In this document: piece after piece, positions 45,633 to 55,353 of the stretch
Numbering within the stretch: position 1 is the stretch's first letter
Layout: each line of letters opens with the position of its first letter
Source: SAR324 cluster bacterium
GTDB lineage: Bacteria; SAR324; NAC60-12
Direction: 5' to 3'
Assembly: GCA_028281495.1 (NCBI GenBank)
Contig: JANQJU010000032.1
Coordinates: 40,842 to 104,841, forward strand
Length of the DNA stretch: 64,000 nucleotides
Translations under genes and position numbers: made by a program
Notes under the pieces: generated by a model
What the model saw: the letters and a program-made list of their open reading frames with translations, nothing else
The model's database searches: none
Told to the model about the DNA's origin: nothing

Positions 45633-46778
45633 ATGAATGCGTATCAGCCGAATCTTGATCGAAAAACTACACAGGAAGCAATCGCAATGGACACGAATTG
45701 GATATTGGATCGTTTTAAGGAATTGAAGGCCACCGAATGTGTTGTTTATAAAAACACACCGTATCGGTATTCGGATCTTCTTCAAAACATCTCCCGCTGG
45801 AAGAATGCCATAACACATCTTGGAATCCAAGAAGGCGAATGTATCGTGATACCTGGAGAGGTGACCCCTCAAAGTGTTGGTCTATTTTGGGCCTTGATTC
45901 TCAACCAAAATATTGTGGCCCCTTTATCGAAAGAATCGCATGATCAGAAGGAAAAATTTTTTTCGCTGGCGCAAGTCAACGGAAGTTTTGAATTCGGTGA
46001 AGCAGACCTTTGGAGCTATGATGTGTTTTCACCTCCGATGAAATCGCGCCACCCCTTATTGTGTTATCTACAAGTCAACCGAGAGGCTGGGATAATTATC
46101 CCCACTTCTAATGATTCAGGCCGCCAAAAGTTTGCTGTGCACCAAGCCTCGCTTCTATTTGAGCGTAATCGGATAGTCCAACCGAATGAGGCACGAAACT
46201 TGGTTTTTTCCAAGCTGGACCATATCGAGGGCCTCACCAGTTGTACTTCGATGATGTTGAGCGGCGGAACGATCATTCTGAGTGAGGAACATGCGGCTGA
46301 ATCGGTTTGCCAAACGATCGAACAATACAAAGTCCAACACCTGCCCATAGACCTAAACCTTTTGAATGGGTTGGTGAATTCCAAAGCTTATGATGGCTAC
46401 GATCTGTCCACTTTAGAAGTGATTACTCACACGGGAGCACCTTTGACGGAAAACAACTTAGAAGAAATTCATCGAATTTTTCCTGGGGTTGAGTTCCAAC
46501 AGCTTTATGGTTCCGCAGAATTGGGTGGATTTTCGACTTTATCTGAAAGCGAACATACGTATCGATTCAAAGTCGGGACAAACCATTCTGTAATGAAAGT
46601 AGTCGATAACATCCTGTGGATGCGAACCCCGTCGTTGATGTTGGGGTATCTCAGCGCTCCGTCTCCTTTTGATTCAGAAGGGTGGTTCAACACAGGAGAC
46701 TGGGTCGCGGTGGATGACGACACTGTCTGTATTCTAGGAGGAGAAAAGAACGGGCAATACCGCGCTAATCCAATGTAG
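45633..46778 (+). CDS. Truncated AMP-binding (ANL superfamily) protein
   Basis: 381 aa, or 363 if the better-placed ATG at 45687 (AGGAAG 8 nt upstream) is used. It matches the large N-terminal subdomain of acyl-CoA synthetases/adenylation domains: YRYSDLLQNISRW, the A5 motif LYGSAELGG at ~291, and the A7 motif GWFNTGDW near the end. The A3 P-loop, normally [ST]SGTTGxPK, is degenerate (TSNDSGRQK, 158-166). The protein stops just after ILGG, where the mobile C-terminal subdomain with the catalytic Lys should begin. It is therefore truncated and probably not a competent ligase. Its 3' end overlaps the convergent YlqF gene by 14 bases. Confidence 0.75.
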   Translation: MNAYQPNLDRKTTQEAIAMDTNWILDRFKELKATECVVYKNTPYRYSDLLQNISRWKNAITHLGIQEGECIVIPGEVTPQSVGLFWALILNQNIVAPLSKESHDQKEKFFSLAQVNGSFEFGEADLWSYDVFSPPMKSRHPLLCYLQVNREAGIIIPTSNDSGRQKFAVHQASLLFERNRIVQPNEARNLVFSKLDHIEGLTSCTSMMLSGGTIILSEEHAAESVCQTIEQYKVQHLPIDLNLLNGLVNSKAYDGYDLSTLEVITHTGAPLTENNLEEIHRIFPGVEFQQLYGSAELGGFSTLSESEHTYRFKVGTNHSVMKVVDNILWMRTPSLMLGYLSAPSPFDSEGWFNTGDWVAVDDDTVCILGGEKNGQYRANPM

Positions 46779-47673
46779 GCCATTGAAAAGATACTTGGCC
46801 CAATTTGCCTTCCCGGAAATCCCTCAGCACGATATTGGAGGCACGTTGGAGGTCAAATTCTCCGCCACCTTTCAGACAACCTCGTTTTTTGGCGATGGCT
46901 TCCAAAGTTTGGATAGGGGGTGGAGAATCCGAATCATCGACCAAAGAACTCGAATCCAATCGATAAAAGTCGGTCAAAAGGGAGGAGTAGTGTTCTAGGA
47001 AATGATGGATGAGGTACAAGGCCAAGCGCTGTTCGCCAGCCACCTGATCTTTGATGGCTCCGGTGACGGCTAGCATGAATCCGATTTCCGGTCGGTCGAA
47101 CTTCGGCCATAAGATCCCAGGGGTGTCCAGTAACTCTGCATCGTGCCCCAAGCGGACCCATTCCTGTTGCTTGGTCACACCGGGGTGAGGACCCGTTTTT
47201 GCTGCATGGCGTTTGACCAGTTTGTTGATCAAACTCGACTTGCCCACATTGGGAATGCCCACCACCATCAACCGCAATTCAGGATGACGAATCCCTTTTG
47301 CTTCGAAACGCTCCCATTTGGCCTTCATGAACAGACGTGCCAAAGGTAAGACCTCTTTCACTCCCTGGTTTTGTTTGATATCCATGAAATGACACGAAAT
47401 GCCTTCGTTGTGGAAGTAAGTCTTCCATTGTTTGACAGCTTGGGGGTCTGCCAGTCCGCTTTTATTGAGTAATATCAGGCGATGTTTTTGGTTTAAGACG
47501 GTTTCAATGTCTTTGTTCACTGAAGCCAGAGGGATACGAGCATCTCGAAGTTCCAAAATCACATCCACTTGTTTCAAACGGCCTTGGAGTTCTTTCTTGG
47601 CCTTGAGCATGTGTCCTGGATACCAATTGATTGGATTGCCAGATTTCAAATATTCGGGAAGGGGGGTGTTCAT
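46765..47673 (-). CDS. ylqF: Ribosome biogenesis GTPase YlqF (RbgA)
   Basis: 302 aa circularly permuted GTPase: G4 NKSG at 70-73 precedes G1 GIPNVGKSS (139-147) and G3 DTPG (183-186). The N-terminal INWYPGHMLKAKKEL is the hallmark of YlqF/RbgA, which assists late assembly of the 50S subunit. The C-terminus keeps the RNA-binding helical part (AIAKKRGCLKGGGEFDLQRA). The start has AAGGAG 6 nt upstream. It follows the delta-60 lipoprotein by 10 nt, so it is probably read through from that unit. Confidence 0.95.
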   Translation of the reverse strand: MNTPLPEYLKSGNPINWYPGHMLKAKKELQGRLKQVDVILELRDARIPLASVNKDIETVLNQKHRLILLNKSGLADPQAVKQWKTYFHNEGISCHFMDIKQNQGVKEVLPLARLFMKAKWERFEAKGIRHPELRLMVVGIPNVGKSSLINKLVKRHAAKTGPHPGVTKQQEWVRLGHDAELLDTPGILWPKFDRPEIGFMLAVTGAIKDQVAGEQRLALYLIHHFLEHYSSLLTDFYRLDSSSLVDDSDSPPPIQTLEAIAKKRGCLKGGGEFDLQRASNIVLRDFREGKLGQVSFQWPTLD

Positions 47674-47683
47674 AAAAGGCTCC

Positions 47684-49402
47684 TTATTGCAATCTCCAAA
47701 TTACCATATCGTCGTTCGGTCCAACTCGAATACTTTTCCCAGCCACGACCAAACGGCCCGACGAATCAAGTGCCAGTCCCAAAGCTTGATCGTCCCCATT
47801 GCCTCCGGCAGCATTGGAGTGGACAAAAAAACCAATCCCCCCGGCAAACGAAGTGTCGAGGTCTCCATTTCGAGTGAACCGCCAAACCACCATATCGTCA
47901 TTGGTTCCTTTGAAGCTGTAACCCGCCACCACAATATTTTGTAGTGCATCGAAGACGACGGCTTCTCCCACATCACGACCATTCCCACCAGCGGCCCCGT
48001 TGTGCGTTACAAAACCTTTGTCATTAAACGAGGTATCCAGCGTGCCGGTAGCATTGTATCGCCAGATCGCCAAGTCTTCATTCATTGAACCAAAACTTCG
48101 ACCAACCACAACCAAGCGATCGTTACTGTCGAGCACAATGTCTCTCCCGTCATCGTCTCCGGAACCTCCGGCGGCCCCATTGTGCGTCACAAATCCGGTG
48201 CTATTGAAAGAAGTATCCAATGAGCCATCGGTATTGAATCGCCAGATTGCTAAGTCTTCTAGAGTCCCTGAACCGAAGCTGTTCCCCACCACGACGATAC
48301 GATTGCTATTGTCGATGATCACGGCTTTGCCCTCATCATCTCCGGAACCTCCGGCCGCATTGTCATGAATCACAACTCCGTCACTGTCCCAGGTGGAATC
48401 GGCGGTGCCGTCTGGATTGAGACGCAGTACCAACAGATCAAAATTCCCCCCATTGTCAGCGGACCCTACTGCAATCACTCGGCCTTGATCATCTACCATC
48501 ACATCATTGATAAATTCATTCGTACCACCATTCAATGCATTGCTTGTGAGGATTCCTGAGATGTTGAATGACGTATACAACGAGATATCTGAATTGTGGT
48601 ACCAAAAGGCAACGTCGTCATTTGGACCCGTGTTTTCGCTCGACCCACCCGATATGGCACGACCGGAGCTGTCGATAAACACACTGTTCGACAAGTCATT
48701 TCCAGCCCCTGGAGCTGCACTGTGGTGAGTGAATGGAGTGACGGTATCCCCATCAGAACTTACTTTCCAAAGCGCATAATCATCGGTGGCGGTACCACCG
48801 GTACTTAAGCCCGATGCCCATATCGTCCCACTCGTGTCGATTTTCACATCGGCGGCGGCATCCCCTCCGTTGCCACCTGCGGTGTTGTGTTGAACCAGGA
48901 AACCATTGCTTGCAAATGATGTATCCAAAGCGCCTTCTGCCACAAACGGGGTGGGGGGAGGAGGGGGTAAAGTCGGAGCAGGTGGCGGTGGCGGAGCAAC
49001 GGTGGAGGAAGACGCAGGATCAACGACCGTAAAATTAGCAGAATCGGAACGCTTGGTTTCTCTTTGTGTCCCCAAACTAGCGGAATTCACTTTGGCCCGT
49101 GCTGTGACCTTATAGGTTGCGGGCGTGAACATGGTGATGCCACAAGACGTGTCATTTTTGCAATCGCCCAAAGTAGTGCCCGGACTCACCGACCATCGGA
49201 GTGTGTCGTAAGTGGCATTCCTGGCCCGGCACACCACCATTTCCCCAGGGTCCACGGAAGTCGGGGAGCAAGAAAGCTCGACTCGTGCCACTTTGCGGCA
49301 CAAGGGATTGCTTCCATCACACTCGGCATCACATCCCATCAGGATGCCAACGAGCAAGCCTCCCATTAAGCACAAACGAATACAGAAGTCGGTTGATCTC
49401 AT
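47684..49402 (-). CDS. Lipoprotein with Ig-like domain, Pro-rich linker and delta-60 repeats
   Basis: 572 aa from the ATG at 49402 (GAGG 6 nt upstream). The signal peptide ends in lipobox ILMGC (C24). Residues ~40-130 are an Ig/PKD-like domain (VELSCSPTSVDPGEM, then TYDTLRWSV), followed by a Pro-rich linker (~135-155). The rest contains about six ~55-residue delta-60-type repeats with the pattern LDTSFxxxGFVTHNxAAGGxGDDxG, DSxxRLVVVGxS and LAIWRFN. These build beta-propellers displayed at the cell surface. Its gene overlaps or abuts the related lipoprotein gene upstream. Ligand unknown. Confidence 0.88.
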   Translation of the reverse strand: MRSTDFCIRLCLMGGLLVGILMGCDAECDGSNPLCRKVARVELSCSPTSVDPGEMVVCRARNATYDTLRWSVSPGTTLGDCKNDTSCGITMFTPATYKVTARAKVNSASLGTQRETKRSDSANFTVVDPASSSTVAPPPPPAPTLPPPPPTPFVAEGALDTSFASNGFLVQHNTAGGNGGDAAADVKIDTSGTIWASGLSTGGTATDDYALWKVSSDGDTVTPFTHHSAAPGAGNDLSNSVFIDSSGRAISGGSSENTGPNDDVAFWYHNSDISLYTSFNISGILTSNALNGGTNEFINDVMVDDQGRVIAVGSADNGGNFDLLVLRLNPDGTADSTWDSDGVVIHDNAAGGSGDDEGKAVIIDNSNRIVVVGNSFGSGTLEDLAIWRFNTDGSLDTSFNSTGFVTHNGAAGGSGDDDGRDIVLDSNDRLVVVGRSFGSMNEDLAIWRYNATGTLDTSFNDKGFVTHNGAAGGNGRDVGEAVVFDALQNIVVAGYSFKGTNDDMVVWRFTRNGDLDTSFAGGIGFFVHSNAAGGNGDDQALGLALDSSGRLVVAGKSIRVGPNDDMVIWRLQ

Positions 49403-49410
49403 TGCAAACC

Positions 49411-51534
49411 TCATTCAATTTTTCGGATTCGATGGTTGGTGTTGTCTCCAATAAACAAATGCGTTCCGTCGCTAACAATTCCCTCGGGATCGTTAAAACG
49501 GGCGGTTGTTCCATACTCGTCTGTAGTTCCCGCAATTCCATCTCCTGCTAATGTCGTGACTTCTCCGCTGGAGATGACCAATTGACGAACTCGATTGAAT
49601 TCAACCACATATAGGTTGCTACCGTCGGTGGTCACTGCAATCGGTCCGTTGAACTGGGCCGAAGTCCCGGTGCCATCAAAGGTGCTGCCCGTGCCATTTC
49701 CGGCTAAAGTGGCCACCGCTCCTGTGCTGATCACGACTCGTCGAATCCGGTGGTTATTGAGATCCGCCACATACAAACTGGTGCCATCTGTTGTGATTCC
49801 ATTGGGTGAATCGAACTGAGCCGAACTGCTGTTCCCATCATTGAATCCCGCGATGCCATCACCCGAGAGCGTCGTTACGGTTCCGCTGGAAATTTCGACT
49901 TTCCGGATTCGATGATTCAAGGTATCAGAAACATATAGATTCGTGCCATCCGTTGTAATTCCATGAGGTGTATTGAATTGGGCTGCCGAACCGACCCCGT
50001 CAATACAACTGCCATCATTGCCGTTACACCCACCGCCACCCAAAGCTCCTCCAGCCAAGGTGGTCACTTGTAAAGTACTAAGATCTATTTTTCGAATCCG
50101 ATGGTTCGACGAGTCTACCACGTACAAGTGCGTGCCATCCGTTGTGACGTCACGCGGGCCATTGAACTGAGCGGCGCTGCCAACCCCATCGATGCAGGTA
50201 GCATCATTACCATTGCACCCACCACCACCCGAAGCGCCTCCGGCTACCGAACTGACAACATACGTTCCCAACACAACTTTCCGGATCAAATTGTTGGTCT
50301 CGTCTGCTACATAAAGGTTGCTGGCATCGGTAGTAAGGCCGCGCGGGTTATTGAACTGGGCCACTATCCCGGTAGCATTCAAGAAACCCCCCGCCCCACT
50401 TCCGGCTACCGTGGTGACCGCACCAGAAAGACTCAACGTACTGCCTTGTACGGTGCCCCCACTCACAGTTCCAGAGTTCAATGTTTGCGAGCTGGATGCT
50501 TCAAACAAGGCCTCAATTTGCTCTTGGGTTAACACGCTATCGTAAACCCGAAAATCGTCAATTTGCCCATCCCAAAAATTAGCGCCTGCTCCCGAACCCA
50601 CGTTCAAGTTTGCGACGCCTGTGGTCAGAACTTCCGAATACGTTTGCTCCAGTTTTCCATTCACATACAACTTGACCTCACTCCCATCAGAAGTGGCAGC
50701 AAGATGGTGCCAATTGCCGTCATTGAGGGAGGTGGAGGTTTCCTCACCCGCCACGTTGTTAGCAGAGTTGTTATCAAAAACCCCCAGACCTTTCCCCACC
50801 GTAAAACGCGACATGAGGAGACGCAATCCAGTGGCGCCTGCTACAAATCGTTCTCCTGAAACACTGGATGTATTCACCCAAGCCGAGACGGTCAAATTGG
50901 TATAAGAGGAAGTATCGAAGGAATTGCGCAGGATCGTATCGTCGACCCCATCAAAAGTGGCTGCGCTGCGCGATTGCGAAAAACGATCAGATCCATAACG
51001 AACGCCACCCGTCGCCAAGCCGTGCAAACCGCTATCGCTGAAGTCTTTGGCATTGGAATCCAAAGGATAATGCAACACAAGATTGCTGCTAACATCGACC
51101 GTAGGAGGCGGGGGTGGGGACGGAGTGGTGGTGGCGGAAGGCGGAGGAGGGGGCGGGGTCGCCGCGGTGGCAGTCGCAATCGTAATAATGACAGAAGTGC
51201 TGTCTTCCGTTTTGGGCGGAGCTAACAACGATCCACCCGGCCCTGGGTTGACCTTCACTCGAATGCGATAGCGGTGCGTTCCTACAAATAAAAGGGACTG
51301 CTGGCATTTGGATTTCCCATTGCATTCCCCAATCGGTTGATTGTTCCAAAACCAACGTATGTCATCATAGGTGGATTTGGATGCGTTGAGCGTGAAAGCT
51401 TCTCCCGGTTCCAAATCCGTGCCGGGGGATACGCTCAATTCGGCATCGGCCCCGGAGTTGCAGCCAGTTAAGAAAATTCCGAGGACTGCTATCACCCAAT
51501 ACCATTTCCATAACCGTGTCGTGTGTCCTTGCAT
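49411..51534 (-). CDS. Lipoprotein with Ig-like domain, LamG domain and NHL-type repeats
   Basis: 707 aa from the ATG at 51534 (GGAGG 6 nt upstream; an earlier in-frame start at 51576 is less likely). Lipobox FLTGC (C25), then the same Ig-like module as in the next gene (ELSVSPGTDLEPGEAF, then TYDDIRWFW) and a Pro-rich linker. A LamG/concanavalin jelly roll covers ~155-345 (VSAWVNTSS, WHHLAATSDGSEVKLYVNG). About six NHL-type blades follow (FNTPHGITTDGTNLYVSD, NHRIRKVEISSGTVTTLSG). Such proteins are surface-exposed binding or scaffold proteins. It lies 110 nt downstream of the SthA-like gene. Confidence 0.88.
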   Translation of the reverse strand: MQGHTTRLWKWYWVIAVLGIFLTGCNSGADAELSVSPGTDLEPGEAFTLNASKSTYDDIRWFWNNQPIGECNGKSKCQQSLLFVGTHRYRIRVKVNPGPGGSLLAPPKTEDSTSVIITIATATAATPPPPPPSATTTPSPPPPPTVDVSSNLVLHYPLDSNAKDFSDSGLHGLATGGVRYGSDRFSQSRSAATFDGVDDTILRNSFDTSSYTNLTVSAWVNTSSVSGERFVAGATGLRLLMSRFTVGKGLGVFDNNSANNVAGEETSTSLNDGNWHHLAATSDGSEVKLYVNGKLEQTYSEVLTTGVANLNVGSGAGANFWDGQIDDFRVYDSVLTQEQIEALFEASSSQTLNSGTVSGGTVQGSTLSLSGAVTTVAGSGAGGFLNATGIVAQFNNPRGLTTDASNLYVADETNNLIRKVVLGTYVVSSVAGGASGGGGCNGNDATCIDGVGSAAQFNGPRDVTTDGTHLYVVDSSNHRIRKIDLSTLQVTTLAGGALGGGGCNGNDGSCIDGVGSAAQFNTPHGITTDGTNLYVSDTLNHRIRKVEISSGTVTTLSGDGIAGFNDGNSSSAQFDSPNGITTDGTSLYVADLNNHRIRRVVISTGAVATLAGNGTGSTFDGTGTSAQFNGPIAVTTDGSNLYVVEFNRVRQLVISSGEVTTLAGDGIAGTTDEYGTTARFNDPEGIVSDGTHLFIGDNTNHRIRKIE

Positions 51535-51644
51535 CTCCTTCCTCCAGGGTTTGGTTGCGATTTTTTTATTATCCATTCACCCGAATCGGAAGTCAATTGG
51601 ACAAGAAGCAAGGAATTCAGTTGATGGGTGGAGTCAAAAAAGAA

Positions 51645-53249
51645 CTACAAATCGAAAGTCATCCGATTGATTCCGTTGAATGCCGCAACTTGGTAAGCCT
51701 GATCCAGTGTCGGGTAATTGAACACCGAATTCATAAAATAATTGATCGTTCCTCCATAAAACAGAACCGACTGCCCCAAATGAATCATTTCCATTGCACG
51801 AGGGCCGATGATATGCACCCCCAACAGTTTCAAATCTTCAGGGGAGAACAACAATTTCATGATCCCACGGTCTTCTCCCATGATGCGTGCCCGAGCGATT
51901 TCTTTGAAATTAGCCACACCGATTTCATAAGGAATTTGTGCTTCGGTCAGTTCTTTTTCCGTTTTGCCAACCATTCCAATTGGGGGAATCGTCCAGATTC
52001 CAAATGCTAGGGCCGTGGGCATCTGTTCATTTTGCAACTGATCAAAGGCGTGCAGTACCGCGATTCGGGCTTGCAACATCGCGGTTGAGGCCAAGCCGGG
52101 GAAACCGACCACATCCCCTACCGCATAAATGTTGGGAACACTGGTTTGATAAGTTTCTCGATTGACTTCGATCAACCCCCGTTTTCCTAGCTTCACTCCA
52201 ATCTCTTCCAGACCAAACCCTTGGCTATTGGAAATCCGTCCTGCGGCAATCATCACCGCATCGGAGCGCAATACTTTGCCGCTGACCAAGCGAGTTTCTA
52301 CTTGTTTGGGACCAATCACTTTGACCTCGCTCACATCTTCCCCAAATCGCAGAGTGATTCGAGATTCTCGCATCCTTTCTTTCAGTTTGTCGGCAATTTC
52401 ATGATCGAGCCATCCCAAGATACTGTAGTCTTTGGCTACCAAGTTCACCCGAATTCCCAATTTTGCAAAAATGCAGGCGTATTCGCAGCCAATCACCCCA
52501 GCGCCAATGATAGTCAGTTTCCGAGGCAACTTTTGAATATTTAGGATCGTATCGGAATCAAACACATTCTCGCAGTCGAACTCAGCCCAATCGGGACGGT
52601 TGGGACTCGAACCCGTCGCCACGATTATCTTCTTGGCCACGATGGAAATCGGTTTGTCAGATTCCGCATGAGTCACTTCCAACAAAGTAGGACTCCGAAA
52701 CCGAGCGGTTCCTTGCATTGTATCAATTTTTGATGCTTTGCTTTTTTTTGATCGAGATTTGCGTTTGGATCGAATTGCCGTACCTTCAGTGTCCATGGGT
52801 TCCACGTTGGATGTCTCGGCTTGCGCAGTGGAGCCTTCGCCACTTTCCGAAACATATTGTTCTGAATCAGTTGCCGACGTTGCCTTAAATGTTGGCTCTC
52901 CATGAATCAAATCCACTCCGGTTTTACGAAGGTTTCGTCGATAAGAATTCTCGTGCTCTTCAATGACCCAATCTTTGTGATACATCAGCTCTTTCGCCGT
53001 GATGTTGTCTCTGAATTGAATCTTGATTCCATGAGTTCGTCGTCTCAGCAGTTCTAAATTCACCACTGTTTCGCGTAACGATTTGGAAGGAATGGTACCA
53101 GTGTGCAACGAACTGCCTCCGATGTGCACCGGATCTTTTTCAATCAGCACTACCTTTTTACGCAATTTGCTAGCCTGCATCGCCGCTTTCTCTCCTGCTG
53201 GACCAGATCCGATTATCACAATATCGTAATGATGAATTTTTTCTGTCAT
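51645..53249 (-). CDS. sthA: Soluble pyridine nucleotide transhydrogenase-like flavoprotein with a basic insert
   Basis: 534 aa from the ATG at 53249 (GGAGAGGG upstream). FAD motif IIGSGPAGEKAA, IGGSSLHTGTIPSKSLRE, NAD motif IIGAGVIGCEYACIFAKLG and IYAVGDVVGFPGLASTA are SthA-like. As in SthA the redox-active Cys pair of lipoamide dehydrogenases is missing. SthA balances NADPH and NADH. Unusual is a ~55-residue low-complexity insert (residues ~123-178) with an acidic/Ser part then a Lys/Arg/Ser cluster (SKRKSRSKKSKASK) where the family has a short loop. The codon frame is intact across it. Confidence 0.88.
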   Translation of the reverse strand: MTEKIHHYDIVIIGSGPAGEKAAMQASKLRKKVVLIEKDPVHIGGSSLHTGTIPSKSLRETVVNLELLRRRTHGIKIQFRDNITAKELMYHKDWVIEEHENSYRRNLRKTGVDLIHGEPTFKATSATDSEQYVSESGEGSTAQAETSNVEPMDTEGTAIRSKRKSRSKKSKASKIDTMQGTARFRSPTLLEVTHAESDKPISIVAKKIIVATGSSPNRPDWAEFDCENVFDSDTILNIQKLPRKLTIIGAGVIGCEYACIFAKLGIRVNLVAKDYSILGWLDHEIADKLKERMRESRITLRFGEDVSEVKVIGPKQVETRLVSGKVLRSDAVMIAAGRISNSQGFGLEEIGVKLGKRGLIEVNRETYQTSVPNIYAVGDVVGFPGLASTAMLQARIAVLHAFDQLQNEQMPTALAFGIWTIPPIGMVGKTEKELTEAQIPYEIGVANFKEIARARIMGEDRGIMKLLFSPEDLKLLGVHIIGPRAMEMIHLGQSVLFYGGTINYFMNSVFNYPTLDQAYQVAAFNGINRMTFDL

Positions 53250-53392
53250 AGCCCTCTCCTTGTATGACGGATTGGGTGCGGCTTTCTTCAAATGCACCCC
53301 ACCTTCAGTAGAAAAAAAGAAGTTATTACTCAAATATGTCAAAGCCTTTTGTACGGTATTCAGGGACATTCCCAAATAAGCAAATTGAAGGC

Positions 53393-53412
53393 CGTAGCGA
53401 ACCTTGCCGCTA
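53393..53412. other. Short stem-loop in the sthA/EEP divergent region
   Basis: GTAGCG (53393-53398) pairs perfectly with CGCTAC (53407-53412) across an 8-base loop. The 422-base region between the two starts (53250-53671) is otherwise AT-rich, including an A-rich tract at 53435-53480. No long T-run follows on either strand, so a terminator is uncertain. Confidence 0.35.
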
Positions 53413-53671
53413 CAGTTTTAGAAATTGAACATCGAAAAACTAACAAAAAAACAACAAAATAACAATTAAATAACAAAATTATTTCTGACACTCTCGTCTT
53501 CTGAGCTAGGTGCGGACCCTTTCTTCTGTCTTGGCTTTCCGACTTATTTATGCGCAGTGTACCCCTTCGCACAAAACCTATCTCTGCGAGAATCTTCCTT
53601 GCTCCAACGATTCCTCACCCTTCATCGTTGGGCATCAAACTTCTTTAACCCTTTATGGGAGATTTAACTCA

Positions 53672-55177
53672 ATGGAAGCGATCCAACTCATTTATGCAGA
53701 AAACGTCATTTCACGAAAAAAAGGAATTCCTCAGCAAGAGCTGACTTTTTTCTTGGTCGTCCAAAATTTGTCTTACAATAAACAGGTCGAAATACGATGG
53801 GCGGGAGAAGATGGAATTTGGCAAACCCTCTCCGCTCAGTATCACAGTGGAACCACCGAAAACCGCGAATTTTGGCAAGCCCGCACAAAACTCCAACTGT
53901 CTTCTGGGAAATCTCTACCGGGAAACGTTCAATTTGCGCTTCACTACACCGTCAATGGACAAGAATTTTGGGACAGCAATGAGGGCAATAATTTCAATAT
54001 CGAAGCCGATTCAGGAGTATGCCCTCGGAAAGACGCTCTCATCCAAAACGTAAAATTCCGCCATATCCTTCAGCAAGGTCAGCGATTCTGTTCGGTCTCA
54101 GCCGTGGTGCACCGATCTCTCAATCCTCAGCAAGTGTTTATTGAATGGAGCACCAATGGTTGGCAAACCACTCACAAAACTCCTTTGGTGTTCAGTCGAG
54201 AACATTGGGATAAAAATTTAAGCAGTAATGCGAGGAATCCCAACCAGTACGGATATTCAATTTGGTCGAACCGAATCAAAGTCGGAGACGAATTTCGTGT
54301 GGAATACGCTTTAGGGTGTGACACAGGTACAAAAACGGTTTGGAATAACAATTTTGGAAAAAATTTCACGGCCCGTCGAGACCGTCTGAAGGTCCTCGCA
54401 TTGAATCTACACTGCTACCAGGAAGACAATCAGGATTACAAACTGAGTTTAATTGCACGAGTCATTCAAGAATTGGATATCGACGTCGTGTGCTTGCAAG
54501 AGGTTGCCGAAAATTGGAACAACGGACAGGGAGATTGGAATTCCAATGCCGCTAAAATAATCCGTGACCGATTGCCACGCCATTATCACGTACACACGGA
54601 CTGGTCTCATTTGGGTTTTGATCGATATCGGGAGGGAGTTGCGATTCTAAGCAAATACGAATTGCACCAACAGGATGCTGGCTACGTTTCGGGTAGCAAC
54701 GATGCCTACAGCATCCATTCTCGAAAGGTGGTGACGGCCAAAATCAATGTGCCTTACGTCGGTTGGATCAACGTGTTCTCCGCCCACCTGAGCTGGTGGG
54801 AGGATGGTTTCGCTGAACAGTTCACCAACCTGAAAGAGTGGGCGAATCAACGGCATGAGAGCAAAACAACCGCGACCTTACTTTGCGGTGACTTCAATAT
54901 CAAAGCAGGTTCCGAAGGATATCGATTGGTCGTCGATTCCAAGGACTATGAAGATCAATACCTCAAAGCCACTTCACGAAACCAATTTGATCGCGTCTTC
55001 CGACACGATGCTTCCGATGTCTCTGTCGAACTGGCGGACGACCATCGCATCGACTACCTTTTTATGAAACGCGCTAGCCGATTGCAGGCCCTATCAGGAA
55101 GAGTGTTATTCACAGAAGAGGATTATGGTCGGGTCTCGGATCACTGTGGTTACTATGTCGAATTTGAGCCTGCCTGA
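53672..55177 (+). CDS. Two CBM21-like domains fused to an endonuclease/exonuclease/phosphatase (EEP) domain
   Basis: 501 aa from the ATG at 53672; a GTG at 53510 would add 54 unlikely residues. Residues ~20-112 and ~120-233 each end with the CBM21 signature (WDSNEGNNF 100-108 and WNNNFGKNF 224-232), a starch/glycogen-binding fold best known from eukaryotic regulatory subunits and amylases. Residues ~237-500 are an EEP hydrolase with all key residues: N245, E277 (LQEV), H372 (SAHLSWW), D407/N409 (GDFN), D461 and H491 (SDHCGY). The family cleaves phosphodiesters in DNA, sphingomyelin or inositol phosphates. No signal peptide with this start. Substrate unknown. Confidence 0.82.
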   Translation: MEAIQLIYAENVISRKKGIPQQELTFFLVVQNLSYNKQVEIRWAGEDGIWQTLSAQYHSGTTENREFWQARTKLQLSSGKSLPGNVQFALHYTVNGQEFWDSNEGNNFNIEADSGVCPRKDALIQNVKFRHILQQGQRFCSVSAVVHRSLNPQQVFIEWSTNGWQTTHKTPLVFSREHWDKNLSSNARNPNQYGYSIWSNRIKVGDEFRVEYALGCDTGTKTVWNNNFGKNFTARRDRLKVLALNLHCYQEDNQDYKLSLIARVIQELDIDVVCLQEVAENWNNGQGDWNSNAAKIIRDRLPRHYHVHTDWSHLGFDRYREGVAILSKYELHQQDAGYVSGSNDAYSIHSRKVVTAKINVPYVGWINVFSAHLSWWEDGFAEQFTNLKEWANQRHESKTTATLLCGDFNIKAGSEGYRLVVDSKDYEDQYLKATSRNQFDRVFRHDASDVSVELADDHRIDYLFMKRASRLQALSGRVLFTEEDYGRVSDHCGYYVEFEPA

Positions 55178-55353
55178 GACTGTTTGCCTAATGAACCGAT
55201 GAATGAGGACACCTTATCGTTGCTAGGTGATCACATGGAGGAGAAGGCATCCCAAGACCTCAAATTGCCCCACGGGCGAATCGGCGTGAGTTGCAGTAAT
55301 GGCGTCATGCCGAAGATCTCACCTTTAGTGGGAGGATTGGAACCCCTAACAAC

